A model generated the notes under the pieces. The model did not search any database. It worked only from the letters and a program-made list of their open reading frames with translations, and had not been told where the DNA came from. This document shows, in pieces, positions 8,590 to 16,525 of a stretch of DNA of 32,225 nucleotides. Source of the DNA: Gammaproteobacteria bacterium (GTDB lineage Bacteria; Pseudomonadota; Gammaproteobacteria; CAIRSR01); assembly GCA_963575715.1 (NCBI GenBank), contig CAUYTW010000188.1:1-32225 (forward strand), read 5' to 3'. The translations under genes and the position numbers were made by a program. How positions within the stretch are numbered: the stretch's first letter is position 1; each line of letters begins with the position of its first letter.

Positions 8590-10101
8590 TTAATGCCGTG
8601 GAGGCAACATTTTTCCTTCAACCACAGGATGGGCGTGAGCATGAGCAGCGCCATGGTTGGCGGAATTCGTGGCTGCGGTAATTGCGGAAGCAGTAGCAGC
8701 ACGTTCGCTGGCGGCAGGGATAGTAACAGTAGGATCCGTGGTAGTCGGAATAGCAGCAGGATTCTCTATTCCACCATTTCCGTTTCCGTTTCCATTTTCA
8801 TTACCGTAACCATTATCATTTTCATAGCTACCAAATTTCATGCCTGGTGATTCGGCAATAACTACACCCCGCTCAGTGGCACGCTGGCGAAGCAGCGCAT
8901 ACATTTTTTCCTTAAGCATTTGTCTTTCTTGAAGAGAGATCGCTTGCTTCATGGAACGGCGAAACTCTTTTCTTTCGGCGGGAGTCAGAAGTGCTCGTGC
9001 CGAAATTTTTCGATCCGGCTTGACAACCATCTGTTGGGAGGTTGCCTGCGTGGAAGAGGTTGCGTTGGTTTTTGAGGCACCATTAGTTTGCGCCGTCCTC
9101 TGAGATACACCATGAGATGACGAGGATGTCGCGTTGGTTTGCGAGGCTACCTGAGCGGTTGGGGTAACGACCGGGCTTACCGCTAACTGGGATGAGGTGG
9201 CATTGGTTTGCGCCGTCCCCTGAGATACGCCATGGGATGATGATGAAGTGGCGTTAGTTTGTGAAGCTACCTGAGCGGTTGGAGTAACAACCGGGTTTAC
9301 CGCTAACTGGGATGAGGTGGCATTGGTTTGCGCCGTCCCCTGAGATACGCCATGGGATGATGATGAAGTGGCGTTAGTTTGTGAAGCTACCTGAGCGGTT
9401 GGAGTAACAACCGGGTTTACCGCTAACTGGGATGAGGTGGCATTGGTTTGCGCCGTCCCCTGAGATACGCCATGGGATGATGATGAAGTGGCGTTAGTTT
9501 GTGAAGCTACCTGAGCGGTTGGAGTAACAACCGGGTTTACCGCTAACTGGGATGAGGTGGCATTGGTTTGCGCCGTCCCCTGAGATACGCCATGGGATGA
9601 TGATGAAGTGGCGTTAGTTTGTGAAGCTACCTGAGCGGTTGGAGTAACAACCGGGTTTACCGCTAACTGGGATGAGGTGGCATTGGTTTGCGCCGTCCCC
9701 TGAGATACGCCATGGGATGATGATGAAGTGGCGTTAGTTTGTGAAGCTACCTGAGCGGTTGGAGTAACAACCGGGTTTACCGCTAACTGGGATGAGGTGG
9801 CATTGGTTTGCGCCGTCCCCTGAGATACGCCATGGGATGATGATGAAGTGGCGTTAGTTTGTGAAGCTACTTGAGCGGTTGGGGTAACAACCGGGCTTAC
9901 CGCTAACTGGGATGAGGTGGCATTGGTTTGTGCCGTCCCCTGAGATACGCCATGGGATGATGATGAAGTGGCGTTAGTTTGTACCGCACCTTGGGATACA
10001 GAATTAGCGGATACGTTTTGCGTAGCTACCGCAGATAAGTTGAAACTGAAGATTCCAATCGTAAAAGCAATTAATAGGGAATTAAATTTTTTATCAATCA
10101 T
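8590..10101 (-). CDS. Secreted Ser/Thr/Asn/Gln-rich tandem-repeat protein
   Basis: A 503-residue protein of unrecognised function. A Sec-type signal peptide (residues 1-27, cleavage plausible after AVA) is followed by seven copies of a 40-residue repeat (start TNATSSSSHGVSQGTAQ) and a partial eighth. Next comes a charged helical module, about 360-420 (LTPAERKEFRRSMKQA and LLRQRATERGV), which resembles a motif of uncertain role in many small secreted proteobacterial proteins. The tail is rich in Asn/Gly, then Ala and His (HGAAHAHAHP). The repeat region has no cysteines and very low complexity, as expected for a surface or periplasmic spacer. The ATG is preceded by GGAG at a suitable distance, inside the structured element at 10102-10255. 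Repeat copies are almost identical in DNA, so the true number may differ. Confidence 0.8.
   Translation of the reverse strand: MIDKKFNSLLIAFTIGIFSFNLSAVATQNVSANSVSQGAVQTNATSSSSHGVSQGTAQTNATSSQLAVSPVVTPTAQVASQTNATSSSSHGVSQGTAQTNATSSQLAVNPVVTPTAQVASQTNATSSSSHGVSQGTAQTNATSSQLAVNPVVTPTAQVASQTNATSSSSHGVSQGTAQTNATSSQLAVNPVVTPTAQVASQTNATSSSSHGVSQGTAQTNATSSQLAVNPVVTPTAQVASQTNATSSSSHGVSQGTAQTNATSSQLAVNPVVTPTAQVASQTNATSSSSHGVSQGTAQTNATSSQLAVSPVVTPTAQVASQTNATSSSSHGVSQRTAQTNGASKTNATSSTQATSQQMVVKPDRKISARALLTPAERKEFRRSMKQAISLQERQMLKEKMYALLRQRATERGVVIAESPGMKFGSYENDNGYGNENGNGNGNGGIENPAAIPTTTDPTVTIPAASERAATASAITAATNSANHGAAHAHAHPVVEGKMLPPRH
9110..9990. repeat. Tandem array of a 120-bp coding repeat
   Basis: The 120-base unit recurs seven times with a partial eighth, in frame with the secreted protein. 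From about 9181 to 9870 the successive units are identical base for base. The outermost units carry a few substitutions (for example Ser instead of Asn in the AVNPVV block). Such identity in the middle and divergence at the edges points to recent slippage or unequal recombination. Confidence 0.97.
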
Positions 10102-10255
10102 TCAGAGTCTCCGAGAAACCTCGCCCTAAATTTAGGGCGGTATAGAAAAGGAGACGGTTTTTCAACCGTCCAAAATGCCGGACTTTTCCGGCGGTCAGCC
10201 CGTAAGCGGCCCAAGTGACGCACACCTTACTCGGTGTGGCTCCCATCGCCAAAGT
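10102..10255 (-). promoter_or_regulatory. Structured multi-hairpin leader, copy 1 (before repeat protein)
   Basis: Read on the minus strand, five stem-loops occur in a row: CACACC/GGTGTG, a GCC/GGC stem, GCCGGA/TCCGGC, GACGGTT/AACCGTC and CGCCCTAAA/TTTAGGGCG. A final small hairpin GTTTC-TCG-GAGAC contains the Shine-Dalgarno GGAG, seven bases before the ATG. A second copy with the same order of hairpins, but different stem sequences, precedes petA. It may be a cis-acting RNA, or the end of an IS200/IS605-type element that now serves as a leader. The structure is seen; the role is inference. Confidence 0.6.
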
Positions 10256-10322
10256 TGTGATTGACCCGCAACCATATACTAATAAAAATTAGATTTTTCA
10301 ATGTTGTCCTACAGGGAAACGG

Positions 10323-10500
10323 ACAGGCGATGGTCGATGTTCAACCAATAATTAGAATGCCTGTTTTATTAATCCGTGAGCATACCCAATTAGGTATACT
10401 TATTATATCCATTTTGGGTTATTCTTACCTTTTAATACAAATAGTTATTATTAACTTTATTTTGTAATGGTTTTGGTTAAATAAACCTATACCATTTTTC
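10323..10500. repeat. Diverged direct repeat, left copy
   Basis: Shares with 10803-10976 the blocks ATAATTAGAATGCCTGT, TTTTGGGTTATTCTTACC plus TTTTAATACAAATA, and GTAATGGTTTTGGTTAAATAAA (GTAATTGTTTTGGTTGAATAAA in the other copy). The two copies flank a 300-base segment of unrelated sequence. The hairpin that is nearly perfect in the right copy is decayed here. Confidence 0.8.
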
Positions 10501-10802
10501 TGGACAGGTGTGTCACTTCGAAGCGCGTCATGGATGGTAAGCAACCGCGATGATGTAAGTCATTGCGAAGCGTAGCGAAGCAGGGCAGTCGTCGGCAGAT
10601 TTTGGTGATTGTCCGCCCCGTCGGAGGGTGCTATGGTTAGAGTGGAGTTAGGGTATGTAGTTCTGTCAAGAAGACCTGGAAAAACAGGTAAAACCCGCTG
10701 GGCAGTGTCGACGATTAAGTCGTTACGGGCGGAAGGGTCACGAACGTTATACGCGTGGCAGACGATAGCCACACAAGTGGTGTCGGTTGCGATAGCACTA
10801 AA
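10501..10802. other. Non-coding or relic segment between direct repeats
   Basis: About 300 bases between the two direct repeats. A 69-codon open frame (10609-10818, +) has no recognisable similarity, ribosome-binding site or signal and crosses into the right repeat, so it is probably not a gene. The segment contains GGATGGTAAGC and GTCGGCAGATTTTGGT, both of which recur in altered form at 24748-24870, suggesting a relic of an old dispersed element. Confidence 0.4.
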
Positions 10803-10976
10803 ACAGGCGTATGGCTGATGTAAGACCGATAATTAGAATGCCTGTCATATCCAATCAGGCATACTAATTATATCTATTTTGGGTTATTCTTACCTTTTAA
10901 TACAAATAATTACTATTAAATGTAATTGTTTTCAATGTAATTGTTTTGGTTGAATAAATCTGTATCAATTTTTTTA
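10803..10976. repeat. Diverged direct repeat, right copy, with hairpin, upstream of nifJ
   Basis: The second copy of the 10323 repeat. It contains a strong stem at about 10831-10869: AATTAGAATGCCTG pairing with CAGGCATACTAATT, one mismatch. An AT-rich stretch follows. The copy ends about 110 bases before the nifJ start, so a nifJ promoter may lie within or just after it. Bases 10977-11087 are AT-rich with nothing else recognised. Confidence 0.75.
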
Positions 10977-11087
10977 GATTTAAGTATTTAATTTCTAAAA
11001 TTGATTAATTAATTTAAGATAGTTATTTTTACCCGAGCGTAACGGTTTACGATTGGAATTCGTCCGACTCCCAATTAAGGTTTCGTC

Positions 11088-14000
11088 ATGATACCGCACT
11101 CTAATTTAATTACCCTTGAAGGAAATGAGGCTGTCGCGACCATCGCGCATTTGACGAATGAAGTCATCGCGATCTACCCCATTACCCCTTCCTCGTCGAT
11201 GGCAGAGCTGTCGGATGAGTGGTCTTCCCAGGGCCGCCTCAACTTGTGGGGTAGCGTACCCCAAATCATTGAAATGCAAAGTGAGGCGGGAGCAGCCGCT
11301 GCGGTTCATGGAGCGCTCCAGGCTGGCACTTTGGCGACGACTTTTACCTCGTCGCAAGGGCTACTCCTGATGATTCCGACGATGTACAAGATCGCCGGCG
11401 AGCTAACACCCACGGTTTTTCATGTCGCAGCGCGTTCGTTAGCGCACGCGGCGTTATCGATCTTTGGCGATCATGGCGATGTGATGGCTGTGCGCGCCAC
11501 TGGATTTGCTCTCTTGAGTTCCTGTTCGCCACAGGAAGCGATGGACTGCGCGCTCATCGCCCAAGCCGCGACCCTTGAAGGCCGGGTGCCGATAGTTCAC
11601 TTTTTCGATGGTTTCCGCACTTCTCACGAAGTCGCCAAAATCGAGGAAGTTTCCCGCGCTACGGCGCGAGCCATGATTGATGACCTCTGGATTCTTGCTC
11701 ACCAGCGGCGCGCCTTGTCTCCCGATCACCCGGTGATTCGGGGTACCTCGCAAAATCCTGATGTCTCATTCCAGGTTCAGGAAGCCGTCAATCCTTGGTA
11801 TGAAAGAATGCCAGGTGTGGTCCAAAAAGCGATGGATTCCTTTGGTGCCTTGACAGGCCGTCGCTATCAGCTATTTGAATATGTGGGTGCCGCTGACGCC
11901 AATCGAATTATCATCTTGATGGGATCAGGTACCGAGGTGGTCGAGGAGACCGTCAATCACCTCGTTGCTCGAGGCGAAAAAGTCGGGATGGTTCGGGTGC
12001 GTCTCTATCGGCCATTCTCTCCCGTGCATCTTCTAGCCGCAATACCCGCTGCCATTACTGCCATCGCTGTGCTGGATCGCACCAAAGAGGCGGGTGCCGA
12101 CGGCGAGCCGCTTTACAAGGACGTGGTCACCGCCGTGGCCGAAGCCTGGAACAATAGCGCAACTTCCTTCACACGCCTGCCGCGCATTGTCGGTGGTCGC
12201 TATGGCTTGTCGTCCAAGGAATTCACCCCAGCCATGGTCAAGGGCGTGTTTGACGAGCTGTCGCAATCCATGCCCAAGAATCATTTCACGGTCGGCATCA
12301 ACGACGACGTAACCTATTCAAGTATTAACTACGACCCAAGTTTCCGTACCGATACCTCGCGCGAGGCGGTATGCGCAGTGTTTTATGGCTTAGGTTCGGA
12401 TGGCACGGTCAGCGCCAATAAGAACACCATCAAGATTCTCGGCGAGCGCATGGCCCCTTCCGCTGGGGATGAAGGTAAGGAAGTTATCGAGGCCGTCGAT
12501 GAAAAATATGCGCAAGGTTATTTTGTTTATGACTCCAAGAAAGCGGGAGCGATTACTGTTTCGCACTTGCGCTTTTCACAAAAACCCATTCGTTCCCCTT
12601 ATTTGATTGGCCGCGACGAAGCGCAATTCGTCGGCTGTCATCAGCCGATTTTTATTGAGCGTTATGACGTTCTCGAAAAAGCAGCACCTGGAGCGGTATT
12701 CCTGTTGAATAGTCCCTATCCTGTAGAACAAGTCTGGGACAGCCTGCCACGTTCGCTGCAACAAAGCATTCTTGACAAAAATATCGCGTTTTGGGCAGTC
12801 GATGCTTATGGCGTGGCAGCGCAGACTGGGATGGGGCGGCGCATTAATACCGTGATGCAGACATGCTTTTTCGCTATTTCCGGCGTGTTGCCTCAAGATC
12901 AGGCCATCAAACGCATTAAGAAAGCGGTGGAAAAAACTTACGGCAAGCGTTCGCGCAGTATCGTAGAAAGCAACTTCGCGGCCATTGATCAAACCGTCGC
13001 TGCCTTGCACAAAATTGATTATCCGCGCGCGTTAACTAGCCGCTGGGAGCGTCCAGCGACGGTAGCAGCGGAAGCTCCAGAATTCGTTCAACGCGTTACA
13101 GGAGTGATTTATGGTGGTGATGGCGATACGCTGCCGGTTTCAAGTTTACCCGTTGATGGTACTTGGCCAGTAGGTACTTCGCGTTGGGAAAAACGTAACC
13201 TGGCTTTGGAAATTCCGGTTTGGGAAGAAAAACTGTGCATCCATTGCGGCAAGTGTCCATTAATTTGTCCACACGCTGCGATTCGGAGCAAGGTAGCGCG
13301 GGTTGAGGATCTCGCCGATGCGCCAGCGGGTTTCAAGCATGTTCCGATTAAAGGGAAGGAGTTCGAGTCTGGACTACATGTGATGTATCAGGTAGCACCA
13401 GAAGACTGCACTGGCTGCGGGCTATGCGTCGAGATTTGTCCGGCGCGCGATAAATCCGAAGCGCGGCGCAAAGCCCTCAACATGGTGCCTCAACCCCCTA
13501 TCCGTGAGCGTGAGCGTCAATATTGGGATTATTTTCTTCATCTGCCTGAATATGACCGGCGCAAAGTCAAGGAAACGACCATCAAGGGCGCGATGCTGTT
13601 CCAACCACTGTTCGAGTTTTCCGGGGCGTGCGTCGGGTGTGGTGAAACGCCTTACATCAAGCTCGCCACGCAATTGTTTGGCGATCGCATGGTAATTGGC
13701 AACGCTACGGGGTGCTCGTCAATCTATGGCGGCAATTTACCCACCACTCCCTACACCACCGACGCCGCTGGACGTGGTCCGACTTGGTGCAATTCCTTGT
13801 TCGAGGACAACGCCGAATTTACCTTGGGTCTGCGCGTGTCCATCGACAAGCAGGTGGATCAAGCGCGGACGTTGTTGATGGTTTTACGCTCGCGGCTGGA
13901 TGGAGTTTTAGTGGACGCGCTTCTCAATGCGGAACAACTAAGTGAAACAGCGATTCACGAGCAACGACAGCGTGTAGAACTTCTCAAGGCCGCACTCGCA

Positions 14001-14699
14001 CCCATTGACGATCCCAGCGCCCGTCATCTGACGAATATTGCTGATATTTTGGTACGCAAGAGCGTGTGGGGTGTTGGTGGTGACGGTTGGGCCTATGACA
14101 TCGGCTTCGGGGGTCTTGATCATGTTCTCGCCTTGGATCGAGATGTAAATTTGTTGGTGTTGGATACCGAAGTTTATTCCAATACCGGTGGTCAGACTTC
14201 AAAATCTACTCCTCTTGGAGCCGTGGCCAAATTCGCAGCGGCGGGCAAGGCGATCGGCAAAAAAAATCTTGCGCTGATCGCGATGGCCTATGGCCACGTC
14301 TACGTAGCCCAAGTCGCTCTCGGTGCCAAGGATCAACAAACCCTGCGAGCTTTTCTTGAGGCGGAATCCTATCCTGGGCCTTCATTGATCCTTGCGTATA
14401 GCCCGTGTATTGCTCACGGCGTGGACATGACGCGCAACATTCTTCAACAAGAGTTGGCGGTCGAGAGCGGACACTGGCCACTATTCCGCTATGACCCACG
14501 ACGTTCCGCTAAGGGTGAGAATCCGCTATCGTTGGATTCCAAAAAGCCGTCGATTCCTTACAAGGATTTCATTACCACCGAGACCCGTTTCAACATGTTG
14601 TTCCGTAGCCACCCCGAGCAAGCAGAACGTTTCCTCGTTCAAGCACAATCCGAGGTAAACGCTCGTTTCCATTACTATGAACAGCTCGCCGGACTATAG
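11088..14699 (+). CDS. nifJ: Pyruvate:ferredoxin (flavodoxin) oxidoreductase
   Basis: A 1203-residue single-chain PFOR, which converts pyruvate and CoA to acetyl-CoA, CO2 and reduced ferredoxin or flavodoxin, using thiamine diphosphate and three [4Fe-4S] clusters. Order: N-terminal pyruvate-binding domain (AIYPITPSSSMAE near residue 28), central domains, then two ferredoxin-type clusters (Cys717/720/723/727 and Cys774/777/780/784). The proximal cluster cysteines are Cys848, Cys851, Cys876 and Cys1107. The diphosphate-binding motif GDGWAYDIGFGG and YSNTGGQTSKSTP lie in the C-terminal third. Length is typical and all cluster ligands are present, so the enzyme should be functional. A DHOD-like gene follows, a common partner. 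The enzyme is oxygen-sensitive in many species, which suits a microaerophilic or facultative host. Confidence 0.97.
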   Translation: MIPHSNLITLEGNEAVATIAHLTNEVIAIYPITPSSSMAELSDEWSSQGRLNLWGSVPQIIEMQSEAGAAAAVHGALQAGTLATTFTSSQGLLLMIPTMYKIAGELTPTVFHVAARSLAHAALSIFGDHGDVMAVRATGFALLSSCSPQEAMDCALIAQAATLEGRVPIVHFFDGFRTSHEVAKIEEVSRATARAMIDDLWILAHQRRALSPDHPVIRGTSQNPDVSFQVQEAVNPWYERMPGVVQKAMDSFGALTGRRYQLFEYVGAADANRIIILMGSGTEVVEETVNHLVARGEKVGMVRVRLYRPFSPVHLLAAIPAAITAIAVLDRTKEAGADGEPLYKDVVTAVAEAWNNSATSFTRLPRIVGGRYGLSSKEFTPAMVKGVFDELSQSMPKNHFTVGINDDVTYSSINYDPSFRTDTSREAVCAVFYGLGSDGTVSANKNTIKILGERMAPSAGDEGKEVIEAVDEKYAQGYFVYDSKKAGAITVSHLRFSQKPIRSPYLIGRDEAQFVGCHQPIFIERYDVLEKAAPGAVFLLNSPYPVEQVWDSLPRSLQQSILDKNIAFWAVDAYGVAAQTGMGRRINTVMQTCFFAISGVLPQDQAIKRIKKAVEKTYGKRSRSIVESNFAAIDQTVAALHKIDYPRALTSRWERPATVAAEAPEFVQRVTGVIYGGDGDTLPVSSLPVDGTWPVGTSRWEKRNLALEIPVWEEKLCIHCGKCPLICPHAAIRSKVARVEDLADAPAGFKHVPIKGKEFESGLHVMYQVAPEDCTGCGLCVEICPARDKSEARRKALNMVPQPPIRERERQYWDYFLHLPEYDRRKVKETTIKGAMLFQPLFEFSGACVGCGETPYIKLATQLFGDRMVIGNATGCSSIYGGNLPTTPYTTDAAGRGPTWCNSLFEDNAEFTLGLRVSIDKQVDQARTLLMVLRSRLDGVLVDALLNAEQLSETAIHEQRQRVELLKAALAPIDDPSARHLTNIADILVRKSVWGVGGDGWAYDIGFGGLDHVLALDRDVNLLVLDTEVYSNTGGQTSKSTPLGAVAKFAAAGKAIGKKNLALIAMAYGHVYVAQVALGAKDQQTLRAFLEAESYPGPSLILAYSPCIAHGVDMTRNILQQELAVESGHWPLFRYDPRRSAKGENPLSLDSKKPSIPYKDFITTETRFNMLFRSHPEQAERFLVQAQSEVNARFHYYEQLAGL

Positions 14700-14730
14700 C
14701 TAATTCAGAAAACTACGTTGAAGATAATGT

Positions 14731-14775
14731 CAATCATCCCTCGACTCTTCGAGATCGAGGGGCTTATGGAGCCAC
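14731..14775 (+). repeat. TTCGAGAT stem-loop repeat, copy 1
   Basis: CCCTCGA (14738-14744) pairs with TCGAGGG (14755-14761) around the loop CTCTTCGAGA. The same loop with a different stem occurs at 27055-27080, and related copies lie at 14842, 24946, 25200, 25276 and 28922. It sits 38 bases after the nifJ stop and could act in mRNA 3'-end formation, though no T-run follows. Confidence 0.6.
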
Positions 14776-14841
14776 GAGTTTCGCCCAGTTTCCGGTTTGC
14801 CGATTTTCAAAACCGAATACTCGAATTCCATAAGTGACGAT

Positions 14842-14893
14842 TCATCCCTCGCCACTCTTGGCAATTGCTGGTTATTCTCGTCATTATTTTATA
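14842..14893 (+). repeat. TTCGAGAT stem-loop repeat, copy 2
   Basis: A GATTCATCCCTCGCCACTC beginning, a short GCCA-TGGC hairpin, then TTATTCTCGTCATTATTTTATAAA. The whole layout aligns with 27045-27103, which reads GATCCATCTCTGC, a hairpin, then TTTTCTCGCCATTTTTCTATAAA. It ends directly before the 14894 hairpin. Confidence 0.5.
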
Positions 14894-14930
14894 AAAGATG
14901 GAATCAATAATTAATTTTGATTCCATCTTT
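14894..14930. terminator. Long AT-rich hairpin, candidate bidirectional terminator
   Basis: AAAGATGGAATCAA (14894-14907) and TTGATTCCATCTTT (14917-14930) form a 14-pair perfect stem with a nine-base loop. The ends are A-rich and T-rich, as in bidirectional terminators, but the T-run is only three long. It could end nifJ transcripts or act as an operator for the next gene, whose start is 33 bases on. Confidence 0.45.
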
Positions 14931-14963
14931 GTCCCCATCTCACGAATTTAGAGACTCGACACC

Positions 14964-15974
14964 ATGGATCTCAGCACCAACTACTTGGGTCTTACACTTA
15001 AAAATCCGCTTGTTCCTTCCGCCAGCCCCATATCACGTAGTCTCGATACTGTGCGACGCCTGGAAGACGCGGGTGCCGCAGCTATTGTTATGTATTCTTT
15101 ATTCGAGGAGGAAATTATTGATGAAGAACAGGCTCTAACTCGTTTTTTACGTTATCAAGATATTGGCGATCCAGAAGCGAATAGTTATCGTCCGGTTCCA
15201 GCTGCGTTCAAGAGCGCGGTGGATCGCTATCTCGATCAACTCGCCGCACTTAAGGCTAGTCTCGATATTCCGATTATCGCCAGCCTCAATGGAATTACCA
15301 GTGGCGGTTGGATCCATTATGGCAAGGATCTTGAAGAAGCCGGAGCAGATGCCCTGGAACTTAATGTATATCATATTTCGGTTGATCCAAATGAATCCGC
15401 TATGGATGTCGAGGAGCGCTATTTAGATCTGCTTAATGATCTCACCAGTCAGGTGAATATTCCCATTGCCATGAAAATTGGTGCCCAATTTAGCGCACTT
15501 CCTAATTTTGTCAGGCGACTTGAAATCGCCGGCGCAACGGGAGTCGTGATGTTTAACCGGTTTTATCAACCGAGTATTGATCTTAAAACGCTACAAGTAG
15601 TGCCGAGTCTAACGTTATCGACTGCAACGGAGTCGCTGCTCGCCATGCGTTGGATTGGTATCTTGCGCGGCCAGGTCCAAATATCACTGGGCGCAACTGG
15701 TGGAATTCATGATGCGTCTGATGTCATCAAAATGGTACTCGCTGGAGCGGATGTCACGCAATTATGTAGTGTATTGCTCAAAAATGGTCCTGCTTATCTT
15801 GCTACCATTCTTTCCCAATTGAACGATTGGATGATCGAGAATGAATATAAATCCATTAACGAAATGAAAGGCAGTGTTTCCCAAGCCAAGGCCATCGATC
15901 CCGCTGCCTTTGAGCATTCTAATTATCTTAAGGTATTGGATAGTTATACTCCAGGTAATGGCGTAATGGTATGA
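14964..15974 (+). CDS. Dihydroorotate dehydrogenase-like protein
   Basis: A 336-residue flavin TIM-barrel protein of the DHOD-like family. It starts MDLSTNYLGLTLKNPLVPSA, as do DHODs, and contains IIASLNGITSGGW, ADALELNVYHIS, IAMKIGAQF and GATGGIHDASDVIKMVLAGA, matching the flavin- and phosphate-binding strands. It lies directly downstream of nifJ, a pairing seen in many bacteria. It is therefore more likely to have a redox role connected with ferredoxin metabolism than to be the PyrD of pyrimidine synthesis. The start is the first ATG giving the conserved N-terminus. The true substrate is unknown. Confidence 0.88.
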   Translation: MDLSTNYLGLTLKNPLVPSASPISRSLDTVRRLEDAGAAAIVMYSLFEEEIIDEEQALTRFLRYQDIGDPEANSYRPVPAAFKSAVDRYLDQLAALKASLDIPIIASLNGITSGGWIHYGKDLEEAGADALELNVYHISVDPNESAMDVEERYLDLLNDLTSQVNIPIAMKIGAQFSALPNFVRRLEIAGATGVVMFNRFYQPSIDLKTLQVVPSLTLSTATESLLAMRWIGILRGQVQISLGATGGIHDASDVIKMVLAGADVTQLCSVLLKNGPAYLATILSQLNDWMIENEYKSINEMKGSVSQAKAIDPAAFEHSNYLKVLDSYTPGNGVMV

Positions 15975-16084
15975 TAGTTACTTTATTTTCGATTAAAAAA
16001 GTAGTGTGATTATCCACTCGCATTTGAGATCGAAAATGTTCTAAATAATTGTTACTAAAATAATAGAATTAGGAATTTATTCTC

Positions 16085-16480
16085 ATGTCACATTTTACTC
16101 GGGTAAAAACTGTAATTCGAGACAAGGCAATTCTCGAAGAAACCTTGCGGCGATTAAATTATCAAATTCAAGTTGGTGATCGCGTTCCTATTCGCAGTCA
16201 CCAAGCGAAAGCTAAAAATGGCCAAATAGTCATTGATACTGGCAGTAATTACGATATTGGCTTTCAACGTCAGGCTGATCAAACCTATGCTGTATGTGCG
16301 GATTGGTGGGGTGTCGAAAGAAATACTTCCATCCGCGAGAAAGAATTTATTGAAGATATTAATCGCACTTACGCATTGTTGACAGTGAAAAATCAAGCAT
16401 TGGCTCAAGGATTGATTATTGAAGAAGAAAAAATTTTACTAAACGGTGAAATTGAGCTAGTGATATGTGAAAGATTCTAG
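16085..16480 (+). CDS. DUF1257 (Ycf35-like) protein
   Basis: A 131-residue soluble protein matching the DUF1257/Ycf35 family: it begins MSHFTRVKTVIRD, has a DTGSNYDIGF strand pair and ends with a short charged C-terminus. The function is unknown. In cyanobacteria and plastids the family is conserved and often lies near DUF2997, ferredoxin-like and AAA-ATPase genes. Here it follows nifJ and the DHOD-like gene, and a DUF2997 gene lies less than 1 kb downstream, with an FGE-fold gene between. This context suggests an iron-sulfur or redox accessory role, which is inference. Confidence 0.85.
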   Translation: MSHFTRVKTVIRDKAILEETLRRLNYQIQVGDRVPIRSHQAKAKNGQIVIDTGSNYDIGFQRQADQTYAVCADWWGVERNTSIREKEFIEDINRTYALLTVKNQALAQGLIIEEEKILLNGEIELVICERF

Positions 16481-16525
16481 CTGTCTGGAAACATTAATTA
16501 AAACATCAAACTGTGTGACACTGCT

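Noticed and set aside
8593-8850. Open frame opposite the tail of the repeat protein
   Set aside because: It is a shadow of the Asn/Gly-rich coding strand and has no independent support.
9110-9990. CRISPR array
   Set aside because: The 120-base units are contiguous, identical and in frame with a signal-peptide protein; there are no unique spacers.
10609-10818. 69-codon frame between the direct repeats
   Set aside because: No similarity, ribosome-binding site or codon pattern supports it, and it runs into the right repeat copy.
14964-15974. PyrD of pyrimidine synthesis
   Set aside because: Linkage to nifJ and the sequence type point to the DHOD-like group; no other pyr genes are near.
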